From Saccharibacter sp. 17.LH.SD (lineage in GTDB: Bacteria; Pseudomonadota; Alphaproteobacteria; Acetobacterales; Acetobacteraceae), in NCBI RefSeq assembly GCF_009834805.1, contig NZ_WVHO01000009.1, positions 436,501 to 500,500 on the forward strand: a stretch of DNA of 64,000 bases, read 5' to 3'. Below are positions 34,737 to 41,848 of the stretch, piece by piece. The translations under genes and the position numbers were made by a program. Position 1 is the first letter of the stretch; each line of letters begins with the position of its first letter. The notes beneath the pieces are model-generated. The model made no database searches. It was given only the letters and a program-made list of their open reading frames with translations, and was not told the origin of the DNA.

Positions 34737-37115
34737 TTACCAAAAATGTTTCCTAATGGTGAAAAAGACCATACGGGGAGCAGCAGCCTGGAGGGTTTGG
34801 AAAGTACCTTGTGGGTCGCTATTGACGAAGCCGTTACTACCGACAGTGGCGATATAGCGTTTATTAAAGAGATTTGAGACGTTAATTTGAAGCTCGAGCC
34901 CATGTAACCATGGATCGCGGTTGTGGAAGCGATATCCCATATTGAGATTGAAGACATCATTTGCGGGTACGTAGCGATCATTTGTATATGTGTAATAACG
35001 GCGGTCTTGGAACTGCATAAGCACATTTCCCCAAATTGTCCCGTCATCGTATCCGAGTTGAACATTGGCGAGATTTCGTGGTGTGTTTACAACGTTCTTG
35101 CCTTTGATATTGGCACTGATTTGGCCATTTGCATAAACATTATTGTCATAGCGAGAGTCATTAAAAGAATAGGATACGAACAGCGACCAATTTTGTACAA
35201 ACCGCCAATTAAAAGCAGTTTCAATCCCTCGTGTGGTGACCCCTCCAGCATTAGTAAGCACAGAGGGGTTTCCTTGGATGCCGACACCTTGTGTTACCGA
35301 AAGAAGGCGATTTTGAAATTCGACATAATAGCCCGTGAGAGAAGCTTCTATTGTTTTATTATGGAAACGGTATCCGAGCTCTTCTGTGTTTGATTGCTCA
35401 GGGTGGATACGCCCCTTTAGATAGGCAAAGCCTGCATTAGTGGTTGAAAAGGGGCCTGATGTCTGTGCGCTATCGTAAGCAGCTATATTACGTGCATAAT
35501 CAGCAAAAATTTCATGATGTTTTCCAAGCCGGTAGTGTGCACCAATTTGTGGTAAAAAACCATTGGAGGCGTTCATGGAACCGGATGGATATGTCGTAGG
35601 GAGTATTTTCCCTAAGATGTTCCCACTCATGGCCTTGGCTTGGTTATCAACAATGAGTGACTTGAAACCATAGGTTAACGTCAGCCGTCGCGTTATTTTC
35701 CAAACATCTCCAAGATGGACTTGATAGGTTTTTGTGTTGAAGCTGCTTTCCCATTGCGTTTCAAACGCATTTCCATGGTACCAGTGGCGCGTAGAGGGTG
35801 GGGCTGAGCGGGATAAAGGATAATAGCGGCGTGATTGTTCAAACGCGTTATTTTCAAACCAAAAACCGCCCTCAATATGGTGATTAGCGATGTGGTATTG
35901 GAGAGAACCGATAACACCTGTTCGGTGAATGTCATATTCAGTGGTACGCGTGGAGAGAGGTGACCCTCCAAGAGCAGCAGGGGTTGGATTATAAGGTGTT
36001 ACCCAGGCTCCTTCACCAGAATTAACATGTCCATAACCTATGATGGTTCCCTTAAGCCGTGATGTGAGATCGAAGTTTAATTTCCCGTAGCCTAACGCAT
36101 CTTGGCGTAAACCTGTTGAATTATAATAGGCGTCATTCTCGTTTGAAAAACCCTCGGGAAATGGAAGATTATGTTGATAGTCATAGGCTATTGATTGAGC
36201 GAGATCGTAATTTTTTGTGATATTGTCCCAACGATAGCCGTGTTGGTGAATGAGCGATAACGACAGGTCTTGATAATCATTTTCTTTACGTTTTGACCAA
36301 CTTCCAAAAAGTGTTAGCGTAACGTGCTTACCTAATGGTTGAATATATTTGGCGTTGGCTTGGTCTTGTATTTGTTGGCCTTTTCCTTTCCATTTATTGG
36401 CATCTTGGTGATTATAAGAAACATAAAAGCGGCCTCCACCAGGTAGGTCACCACTATTGATACGCATAAAGGGGCGCCATGTTGTGGCTGAGCCGATGGA
36501 CCCAGCAACATCCACTCCAAATTTATGCGTTGGATCGATAGAGGTAAATTGAAGGGCCCCACCTAGGTCATTAGAGGCTGCAACAGAGATGGAGCCGGCG
36601 CCTTGGGCAAGGGTAGCGGGGCCGTTATTTTCTGTTTGCAAAGCGCGTCCAATGGAAAGCCCATTCGTGTTGCCATAAGCTTGGTTTCCCAGCGGGATTC
36701 CATCCATCGTAAAGCCGAGACGGCTCTGGTCAAAGCCTCGAATTTCGATTTGTTGTGACCATTCGTAGGATCCAAGAGAATCAGAACCAGTAAACATCAC
36801 CCCGGGCAGCTTGGAAAGCGCCTTCATAGGGTTCGTTCCTGGTGTGTTTTCCGAAAGCGCAAGACGTGAAAGCGTTTGTGTTTGACGTGTCGCACCACCA
36901 CCAAGAACAAGCATGGTCTCACTATGATGAGCTTGAACGGCCGTTAAATGGCTACGCCGTGATGGGTGGTGAGGGAGGATATGGGGAGATCGCAGGGTAG
37001 AAGCAGTAGGATGATGATGGTGCCATGCGCTTTGTGGCTGAGCTATGGCAGAAAGTGGGAAACAGCAGGCGCTGGCGAGACCTGTGGTGAGGGCCAACTT
37101 ACCATTTATGGACAT
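34737..37115 (-). CDS. TonB-dependent outer-membrane receptor
   Basis: A 792-residue outer-membrane beta-barrel for energy-dependent uptake. A signal peptide (MSINGKLALTTGLAS...AIAQ, about residues 1-25) and an unusual His-rich stretch follow. The plug domain comes next (about 80-210: SKLPGVMFTGSDS, IEIRGFDQSRLGFTMDGIPLG, GGALQF) and then the 22-strand-type barrel, ending in an aromatic-terminated strand (FFTIRKHFW). The ATG at 37115 gives the signal peptide at the N-terminus; longer frames up to 37211 do not. The substrate cannot be inferred; iron chelates are the commonest. A possible operator lies about 90-115 bases upstream. Confidence 0.92.
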   Translation of the reverse strand: MSINGKLALTTGLASACCFPLSAIAQPQSAWHHHHPTASTLRSPHILPHHPSRRSHLTAVQAHHSETMLVLGGGATRQTQTLSRLALSENTPGTNPMKALSKLPGVMFTGSDSLGSYEWSQQIEIRGFDQSRLGFTMDGIPLGNQAYGNTNGLSIGRALQTENNGPATLAQGAGSISVAASNDLGGALQFTSIDPTHKFGVDVAGSIGSATTWRPFMRINSGDLPGGGRFYVSYNHQDANKWKGKGQQIQDQANAKYIQPLGKHVTLTLFGSWSKRKENDYQDLSLSLIHQHGYRWDNITKNYDLAQSIAYDYQHNLPFPEGFSNENDAYYNSTGLRQDALGYGKLNFDLTSRLKGTIIGYGHVNSGEGAWVTPYNPTPAALGGSPLSTRTTEYDIHRTGVIGSLQYHIANHHIEGGFWFENNAFEQSRRYYPLSRSAPPSTRHWYHGNAFETQWESSFNTKTYQVHLGDVWKITRRLTLTYGFKSLIVDNQAKAMSGNILGKILPTTYPSGSMNASNGFLPQIGAHYRLGKHHEIFADYARNIAAYDSAQTSGPFSTTNAGFAYLKGRIHPEQSNTEELGYRFHNKTIEASLTGYYVEFQNRLLSVTQGVGIQGNPSVLTNAGGVTTRGIETAFNWRFVQNWSLFVSYSFNDSRYDNNVYANGQISANIKGKNVVNTPRNLANVQLGYDDGTIWGNVLMQFQDRRYYTYTNDRYVPANDVFNLNMGYRFHNRDPWLHGLELQINVSNLFNKRYIATVGSNGFVNSDPQGTFQTLQAAAPRMVFFTIRKHFW

Positions 37116-37202
37116 CACAACCTTATTAAAAGATGAAGAAACGTAACGGCTGGAACCGTAGCTTTCATTTTTGAAATGGTGTGTGAACTTATAATGAACC
37201 TC

Positions 37203-37232
37203 GTGTGACACATTGATGACACATAGTCACAC
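37203..37232. promoter_or_regulatory. Operator-like repeat upstream of the TonB receptor gene
   Basis: GTGTGAC (37203-37209) and GTCACAC (37226-37232) form an inverted repeat that encloses two direct copies of TGACACAT (37206-37213 and 37217-37224) spaced 11 bases apart. It sits 88-117 bases upstream of the receptor start codon. One-turn spacing suits a DNA-binding dimer. It does not resemble a classical Fur box. Confidence 0.45.
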
Positions 37233-37273
37233 TCTGGACCATGACGAGGTTTATAGACTCCTAATCAATGTGG

Positions 37274-37591
37274 TTAGGGCGTTTCGTTGTGATCCGTTTT
37301 TGGATGGTGATCTTGAGAAGAATTAGGTTGTTCTTCGTTTAGAATGATTCGTTTGTCTTTACGGAAAGCTGCTTCAATGGTCTCAGAATCTTTCACACCG
37401 TTTGAATAATCCGATGATGCATAGTGAAAAAAGGAAGCGTTAGCCCCATCCGAAGAATTTTTTGCAGGATTTTTGTCGCGGGTAAATTTATTGACAAACC
37501 ACGGAATGAGACGTTGGTGATAATAAACCAGAAATAAAGATAGCCATAATAGAAGAGCGAGGAGTGCAGAGAGAATATTAATGTAATTCAT
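37274..37591 (-). CDS. Hypothetical single-span membrane protein
   Basis: A 105-residue product with one clear membrane segment (about residues 5-24, ILSALLALLLWLSLFLVYYH) at the N-terminus and a polar, probably cytoplasmic or periplasmic tail rich in Ser, Asn, Asp and His. ATG has AAGGG 9 bases upstream. It is read in the same direction as the TonB receptor gene, whose start is 158 bases downstream; it may share its transcript. No family recognised and no function suggested. Confidence 0.65.
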   Translation of the reverse strand: MNYINILSALLALLLWLSLFLVYYHQRLIPWFVNKFTRDKNPAKNSSDGANASFFHYASSDYSNGVKDSETIEAAFRKDKRIILNEEQPNSSQDHHPKTDHNETP

Positions 37592-37653
37592 GTGGATGTT
37601 ACCCTTCTATGCTTTTTGCATATTCTTATGCTACCAGTGTGTGGAGTTTTTGG

Positions 37654-37720
37654 GGAGGTGTTGTTGTCTTGCTAAAGATAGTCCCTTGAAGGACAGGCAG
37701 GAGCATGGTTGAACACCTCC
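37654..37720 (+). ncRNA. Candidate structured RNA or leader element upstream of pmtA
   Basis: A nested fold can be drawn. The outer stem is GGAGGTGTT (37654-37662) with AACACCTCC (37712-37720), nine perfect pairs. The middle stem is CTTGC (37668-37672) with GCAGG (37697-37701), one G-U pair. The inner stem is GTCC (37681-37684) with GGAC (37691-37694). Internal loops are A/G-rich. It ends 53 bases before pmtA, in a gap with no gene, so it could be a riboswitch-like leader or a small RNA. It does not match the SRP RNA tip or any riboswitch I can name. Confidence 0.35.
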
Positions 37721-37773
37721 ACAAAGAGGCTCTCCCTTTGGGTGGGAAAGCTTAGAGTGAGGTTGCGTATTTC

Positions 37774-38430
37774 ATGATGTCTTCCTTTCAGCCCCGGTCT
37801 GCTTTGGATGCCGATAGTGTCAAAGCGGCTTATCGTCGTTGGGCGCGGGTCTATGATTCTGTTTTTGGTGGTATTTCAGCCTTTGGGCGCCGTCGTGCTG
37901 TTGCTGCAGTAAATGCGTTGCCTGGGAAAAAGGTGCTAGAGGTAGGCGTGGGTACCGGGCTTGCCCTTCCATCTTACAATAAAGACAAGCGTATTACAGG
38001 GATTGATCTTTCGGAGGACATGCTGGAGCGTGCTCGCTTGCGTGTTTTACGGGATCATCTCGGAAATATTGATGATCTTTTGGAGATGGATGCTGAGGCA
38101 ACGACGTTTGAAGATAATAGTTTTGATATCGCTGTTGCGATGTTTGTTGCTTCCGTCGTTCCGCACCCTGACCTGCTTCTGAAAGAATTGAAGCGGCTAG
38201 TGCGTCCTGGCGGACATATTCTTTTTGTAAATCATTTTTTAGCTGATGGTGGCGTGCGGCTAAAAATGGAACGTGTGATGGCGCGGGCCTCGCGTTCTCT
38301 CGGGTGGCATCCTGATTTTGCAATGGAAACTCTTTTGCCGCCAGAAGATAGGGCACGCGCTACGGTGACGCCTGTCCCCCCTATGGGATTGTTTACGCTC
38401 GTGACATTGCCGCAAAATAAGGATAGATAG
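37774..38430 (+). CDS. pmtA: Phosphatidylethanolamine N-methyltransferase PmtA
   Basis: Class I SAM-dependent methyltransferase converting phosphatidylethanolamine toward phosphatidylcholine at the inner membrane. The 218-residue product has the N-terminal AYRRWARVYDSVFGG block of bacterial Pmt enzymes, motif I VLEVGVGTGLALP, the acidic post-I GIDLSEDML, motif II NSFDIAVAMFVASVVPHP and the RPGGHILFVNHF segment. Length is typical. Phosphatidylcholine is known from acetic acid bacteria. The leader contains the predicted structured RNA element just upstream. Confidence 0.92.
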   Translation: MMSSFQPRSALDADSVKAAYRRWARVYDSVFGGISAFGRRRAVAAVNALPGKKVLEVGVGTGLALPSYNKDKRITGIDLSEDMLERARLRVLRDHLGNIDDLLEMDAEATTFEDNSFDIAVAMFVASVVPHPDLLLKELKRLVRPGGHILFVNHFLADGGVRLKMERVMARASRSLGWHPDFAMETLLPPEDRARATVTPVPPMGLFTLVTLPQNKDR

Positions 38431-38529
38431 GGGTTCGCCTTTATTTATTTCATTAATAGAGATGGTGAAATTGGGTGAAGGACGTCAAATTTTTGGCGTA
38501 GTATTTTTTATAGAAGTTGACGTGTTATC

Positions 38530-39768
38530 GTGATTTTAGGTCAGTTTCACATATCTCCTTCCTCCAAAGCTTCAGCTTTGGGGGCCGCCTTCTTACTACT
38601 TTCTTTATTTTCGGGCGTATTGGGAGGAGCGTTGGCGTTGCCGCTCTTCCATTTCCATCCGTCCTCCGGGATGGTCGTGTCGCACGCTGTTCTGATGACA
38701 TTTTTTGTGATTTGTCCGGCTATTCTAGGCGGAGTCGCTCAGTGGTATCTCCCTAGAGCGTTGGGAGCAGAGCGTATGTCGCTGCCGTCCTGCTCAATTT
38801 TAGGTTTAGCTTTGCTCACGGTTGGGGACCTTATCTTACCCTTCGTGCCTTCTGCGGGTCTCGCTATTTGGGCATTAGGTATGCTCTCCGTCTCTTACAA
38901 TATTATTGCAACAGTTCTCGAGGGGAGAGAGATTCGCTTCCGGGATATGCCACCACTTGCATGGTCTCTTTTGGCGACAGCATGTGCGTTGGTTGTGATT
39001 AATCCGGTTTTGTTGGCTCTTTTGGTGAAAGGGCAGTCTGTTTTGCCTTTGGTGCAGACACTGCGTCTGCCCGAAATGAGCTTGATACTGATCCCCTCAT
39101 TGGGGCTTGTTGCGCAAATTTTTCTATCGGTCAGTGGGCATAAACAAGGGATTGTGCATCGTTTATCTCCCTATTTGTTCGGGGCTATGGGCGCTATTGG
39201 TCCATTATTATGGGTTGATACGCTTTTCGGTGGATTGCCACACGAAGCGTTATCCGTGGCCGTTATAATGGGTCAGGTCGTTCCAGGGCTTATATTGCTC
39301 GTCAGTTTGTGTATTGAAGGGTGGTCTTATTCCATCCGGCAGCGTGCTGCTTCTTTGTGGATTTTTGGCGCTGTTTTTCTCCTTTTAGTCGGTTGGTTGA
39401 GCTTACTTGCGCCTCATATTGTGGGGCAGATGGTCTTCCATGTAGAGGGGCGCATGGTCGCAGGGGCTGAATTTGGCCATCAAGCGGCTATTTTCGGGAG
39501 TTTAATGGCGCTGAGTGGGACATTCTACATATGGTTCTCCCACTATATGGATGTGCGGGGCGTATGGTTTGAAAGACTTGGGATGTTTCATGCGGCTGTA
39601 ACATTCTTGGGGATTATGTGTTCGATCATCCCTACATGGAGTGTTTATGCGCCAGTAGCGCTCTTGGTGAGCGTTTTGGCCTTTGTGCTCATGGGCGTTG
39701 TGGCGTGGCGGCGATTTGTTTTGCACTGTGTTGGCGGAGATGCTCTGATACCAACGGACGGGAGATAA
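38530..39768 (+). CDS. Degenerate haem-copper oxidase subunit I homologue
   Basis: A 412-residue, polytopic membrane protein alignable with cytochrome oxidase subunit I (CtaD) over several segments: SHAVLMTFFVICPAILGG (residues 51-68), PLAWSLLATACALV (142-155), LPEMSLILIPSLGLVAQIF (180-198), and EFGHQAAIFGSLMALSG (314-330). By that alignment the two low-spin-haem ligands remain as His52 and His317. The HPEVY histidine is Leu180 and its Tyr is Ser184, the WAHH pair is Asp230-Thr231, and the high-spin-haem His is Phe315. So the CuB/haem a3 centre is lost while the frame is intact. It is shorter than functional subunit I (about 530-550). GTG start. ctaB follows after 4 bases. Catalysis is not expected; a single-haem role is inferred. 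Confidence 0.85.
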   Translation: MILGQFHISPSSKASALGAAFLLLSLFSGVLGGALALPLFHFHPSSGMVVSHAVLMTFFVICPAILGGVAQWYLPRALGAERMSLPSCSILGLALLTVGDLILPFVPSAGLAIWALGMLSVSYNIIATVLEGREIRFRDMPPLAWSLLATACALVVINPVLLALLVKGQSVLPLVQTLRLPEMSLILIPSLGLVAQIFLSVSGHKQGIVHRLSPYLFGAMGAIGPLLWVDTLFGGLPHEALSVAVIMGQVVPGLILLVSLCIEGWSYSIRQRAASLWIFGAVFLLLVGWLSLLAPHIVGQMVFHVEGRMVAGAEFGHQAAIFGSLMALSGTFYIWFSHYMDVRGVWFERLGMFHAAVTFLGIMCSIIPTWSVYAPVALLVSVLAFVLMGVVAWRRFVLHCVGGDALIPTDGR

Positions 39769-39772
39769 AGGT

Positions 39773-40732
39773 GTGGCGAGATTATTTGCCTCTTTCCCAT
39801 TTTCGGCCGTAACGGCACAGCTGAAGTTAGAAGGACGTGACGGAGATGCTGCTCTAAGAGAGTGGCTCCAGCTTTTGAAGCCACGTGTCATTTCCCTCGT
39901 GGTTTTTACAGGTCTTGCTGGAATGGCCGTAGCGCCGCGTTGGCCGTCAGTGCCGATGGGGTTGATTATACTGGCATGTATTTGCGTTGGGGCTGGTGCC
40001 GCTGGTGCCATCAATATGTGGTATGATCGCGATATTGATGCGGTTATGCGTCGGACAAGTGTGAGGCCTATTCCTGATGGGCGCGTGCTCCCGGAAAGTG
40101 CTCTCATCTATGCCATTGTCTTGGCTGTGTTGTCTGTTGTGGTTTTGTGGCTTGCAACCAATCTACTGGCAGCGTCCATATTAGCTTTTTCGATTTTTTT
40201 CTATAGCGTTATTTACACCATGTGGCTGAAGAGAAGTACGCCACAGAATATTGTTATTGGTGGTGCGGCGGGGGCTTTCCCCCCCATGATTGGTTGGGCA
40301 GCAACGATGAATTCGTTAGATGTTTTGCCCGTTGTGATGTTTGCGATTGTTTTTTTGTGGACGCCGCCACATTTTTGGTCATTATCTCTCTACGCTTGCA
40401 AAGATTACGAGAAAGCTGGGATTCCAATGCTGCCCGTGATCAAGGGCCCTCGTTACACACGATGGAATATCCTGATTTATACACTCATTTTGAGTGGTAT
40501 CACGTTAATTCCGAGCATCACAGGTGAGTGTGGTTGGTTTTATACGACCTGCGCATCGTTATTAGATGTTGGATTTCTGTATTTTGCCGTTAAAGTACTG
40601 GGTGACCGTCAGGATCAGAAAGGGTTTAGTTTGGATGGAGATCGGCCGGCAAAGCGGGCTTTTCGCTATTCGTTGCTTTATCTTTTCCTCCTTTTCTGTG
40701 GGCTTTTGATCGATAGGGTGCTCTTGGCATGA
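39773..40732 (+). CDS. ctaB: Protohaem IX farnesyltransferase (haem O synthase)
   Basis: UbiA-type prenyltransferase that adds a farnesyl group to haem b, giving haem O for bo3-type or, via haem A, aa3-type oxidases. The 319-residue polytopic product has the family motif NMWYDRDIDAVMRRTSVRP (first Asp-rich site), IGGAAGAFPPMIGW, and the second Asp-rich region LWTPPHFWSLSLYACKDYEKAGIPMLP. GTG start at 39773, 4 bases after the subunit I-like gene; the stop overlaps the next ATG (ATGA). Confidence 0.96.
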   Translation: MARLFASFPFSAVTAQLKLEGRDGDAALREWLQLLKPRVISLVVFTGLAGMAVAPRWPSVPMGLIILACICVGAGAAGAINMWYDRDIDAVMRRTSVRPIPDGRVLPESALIYAIVLAVLSVVVLWLATNLLAASILAFSIFFYSVIYTMWLKRSTPQNIVIGGAAGAFPPMIGWAATMNSLDVLPVVMFAIVFLWTPPHFWSLSLYACKDYEKAGIPMLPVIKGPRYTRWNILIYTLILSGITLIPSITGECGWFYTTCASLLDVGFLYFAVKVLGDRQDQKGFSLDGDRPAKRAFRYSLLYLFLLFCGLLIDRVLLA

Positions 40733-40839
40733 CAGACCATCTCACACCTCAGCGTCGGCGTAGCCGTTTATCTGGCCTGGTAACAGGGTTGTTTTTCCTA
40801 TCTCTGATGCTTTTTATCATCGCGCTTTACCATTTATGA
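40729..40839 (+). CDS. 36-residue membrane microprotein, CoxF-like
   Basis: Starts in an ATGA overlap with the ctaB stop. Its product has a polar, Arg-rich N-terminus (MTDHLTPQRRRSRLSG) followed by one hydrophobic span (LVTGLFFLSLMLFIIALYHL). Alphaproteobacterial cox operons often carry a similar tiny gene (coxF) right after ctaB, with a Pro/Gln/Arg-rich start and one span. Position, size and layout fit; sequence similarity is too short to be conclusive. A terminator follows 33 bases after the stop. Confidence 0.65.
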   Translation: MTDHLTPQRRRSRLSGLVTGLFFLSLMLFIIALYHL

Positions 40840-40871
40840 TGCGTGTAAATTCCGATGAAGCTCTACGCCAC

Positions 40872-40909
40872 AAAGAAGGCCTCCATGCTGATGCACGGAG
40901 GCCTTCTTT
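40872..40909. terminator. Terminator after the ctaB operon
   Basis: AAAGAAGGCCTCC (40872-40884) pairs perfectly with GGAGGCCTTCTTT (40897-40909). The A-run on the left and T-run on the right make it bidirectional, fitting its place between convergent operons. Confidence 0.9.
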
Positions 40910-40932
40910 ATAGGTTGATTTCAGATAGTTTC

Positions 40933-41844
40933 TCAGCTTCCTTGCTGAATGGCTGAGAGAATCCAATTGCCGCGTCCATCTGCACGGACAAAAGTCCAGA
41001 GTTCTGTAACTGTTTGTGGCTCTGTCTGGCTTCCATCAATTACATTACCCATGGGATCAGTTGTCACGTCGATCATGGAATAACGCATCGCAACAGTTGC
41101 GTAGGTGAGAGATCCTTCACGCCATGCTTCGGAGAGGTCGCCTTGTAAAAATTGTACATTGGAGACGACGTTTCGTGCACCTCGGCTATTAAGTTCTGAA
41201 AGTTGTTCACCAAAATAGCTTGCCATTTCAGGTGTTGCTAATTGACGAAGTGCATTGATGTTTTGTGCGCTCCATGCGGCCTGTATATTCACCAAAATGC
41301 GCTGAAACTCTGTATAATCTTGGGAAGAAAGGGTAACAGGACCATTATTGGAGAAAGGGGTCGCACCGTTAGAGGAAGGCATTTTGGGTTTTCTCCATAG
41401 GCGGATCACTAAGATAATGATTCCGGCAAAAACAAGCACTTGGAAAAGGAAACCGAAAAATGAGCCGCCTCCGGTAAAGCCTCCAAAAAAGCCATGGCCA
41501 CTCAGCATGCCAAAGACACCCGCTCCAATAAGCCCACCTGCAAAACCTGTCAGGAAGGGATGACGCGCAGCGAAAGACGGACGATTATAGCTATTGGGAG
41601 CGGCCGTACTATTTGACCCAAAAAAACCATTGGAGCGGCGTGTGTCACTCGGTGGTGTCACACTACGATTGATTGGTTGGTTCCAATTAGGTGTTACGGA
41701 GGTCCGTGGTGGAGCGCTCCATGTATGGCTACCACGGCTGCCCATAGAAGCACCACGACCGGCACGGGCATCAGCTTGAGGTGCGAGCGCAAAAAGAGGC
41801 ACGCAAAACAAGGCGGTCATAAAAGAAAGAAGGCGGATACGCAT
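40933..41844 (-). CDS. Tim44-like domain membrane protein
   Basis: A 303-residue protein with an N-terminal signal or anchor (MRIRLLSFMTALFCVPLFALA), a Ser/Asn/Arg-rich low-complexity segment (about 30-95), a Gly/Phe-rich membrane stretch with GGLIGAGVFGMLSGHGFFGG and FLFQVLVFAGIIILVIRLWRKP, and a C-terminal Tim44-like domain (about 180-300: FQRILVNIQAAWSAQNINALRQLATPEMASYF). Function unknown. The ATG at 41844 has AGGA upstream and avoids overlap with pmbA; a TTG at 41862 is the alternative. It is distinct from the TimA gene at 61773. Confidence 0.85.
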   Translation of the reverse strand: MRIRLLSFMTALFCVPLFALAPQADARAGRGASMGSRGSHTWSAPPRTSVTPNWNQPINRSVTPPSDTRRSNGFFGSNSTAAPNSYNRPSFAARHPFLTGFAGGLIGAGVFGMLSGHGFFGGFTGGGSFFGFLFQVLVFAGIIILVIRLWRKPKMPSSNGATPFSNNGPVTLSSQDYTEFQRILVNIQAAWSAQNINALRQLATPEMASYFGEQLSELNSRGARNVVSNVQFLQGDLSEAWREGSLTYATVAMRYSMIDVTTDPMGNVIDGSQTEPQTVTELWTFVRADGRGNWILSAIQQGS

Positions 41845-41848
41845 GCGG

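Noticed and set aside
37116-37211. N-terminal extension of the TonB receptor
   Set aside because: It would bury the signal peptide after 32 polar residues and run through the operator-like repeat.
37654-37720. Structured element before pmtA as the SRP 4.5S RNA
   Set aside because: It lacks the conserved GGAA-type tip and the AGCAG internal loop of SRP RNA.
39502-40107. 201-codon minus-strand frame opposite the ctaD-like/ctaB junction
   Set aside because: Antisense to two convincing membrane-protein genes; composition is polar and repetitive without motifs.
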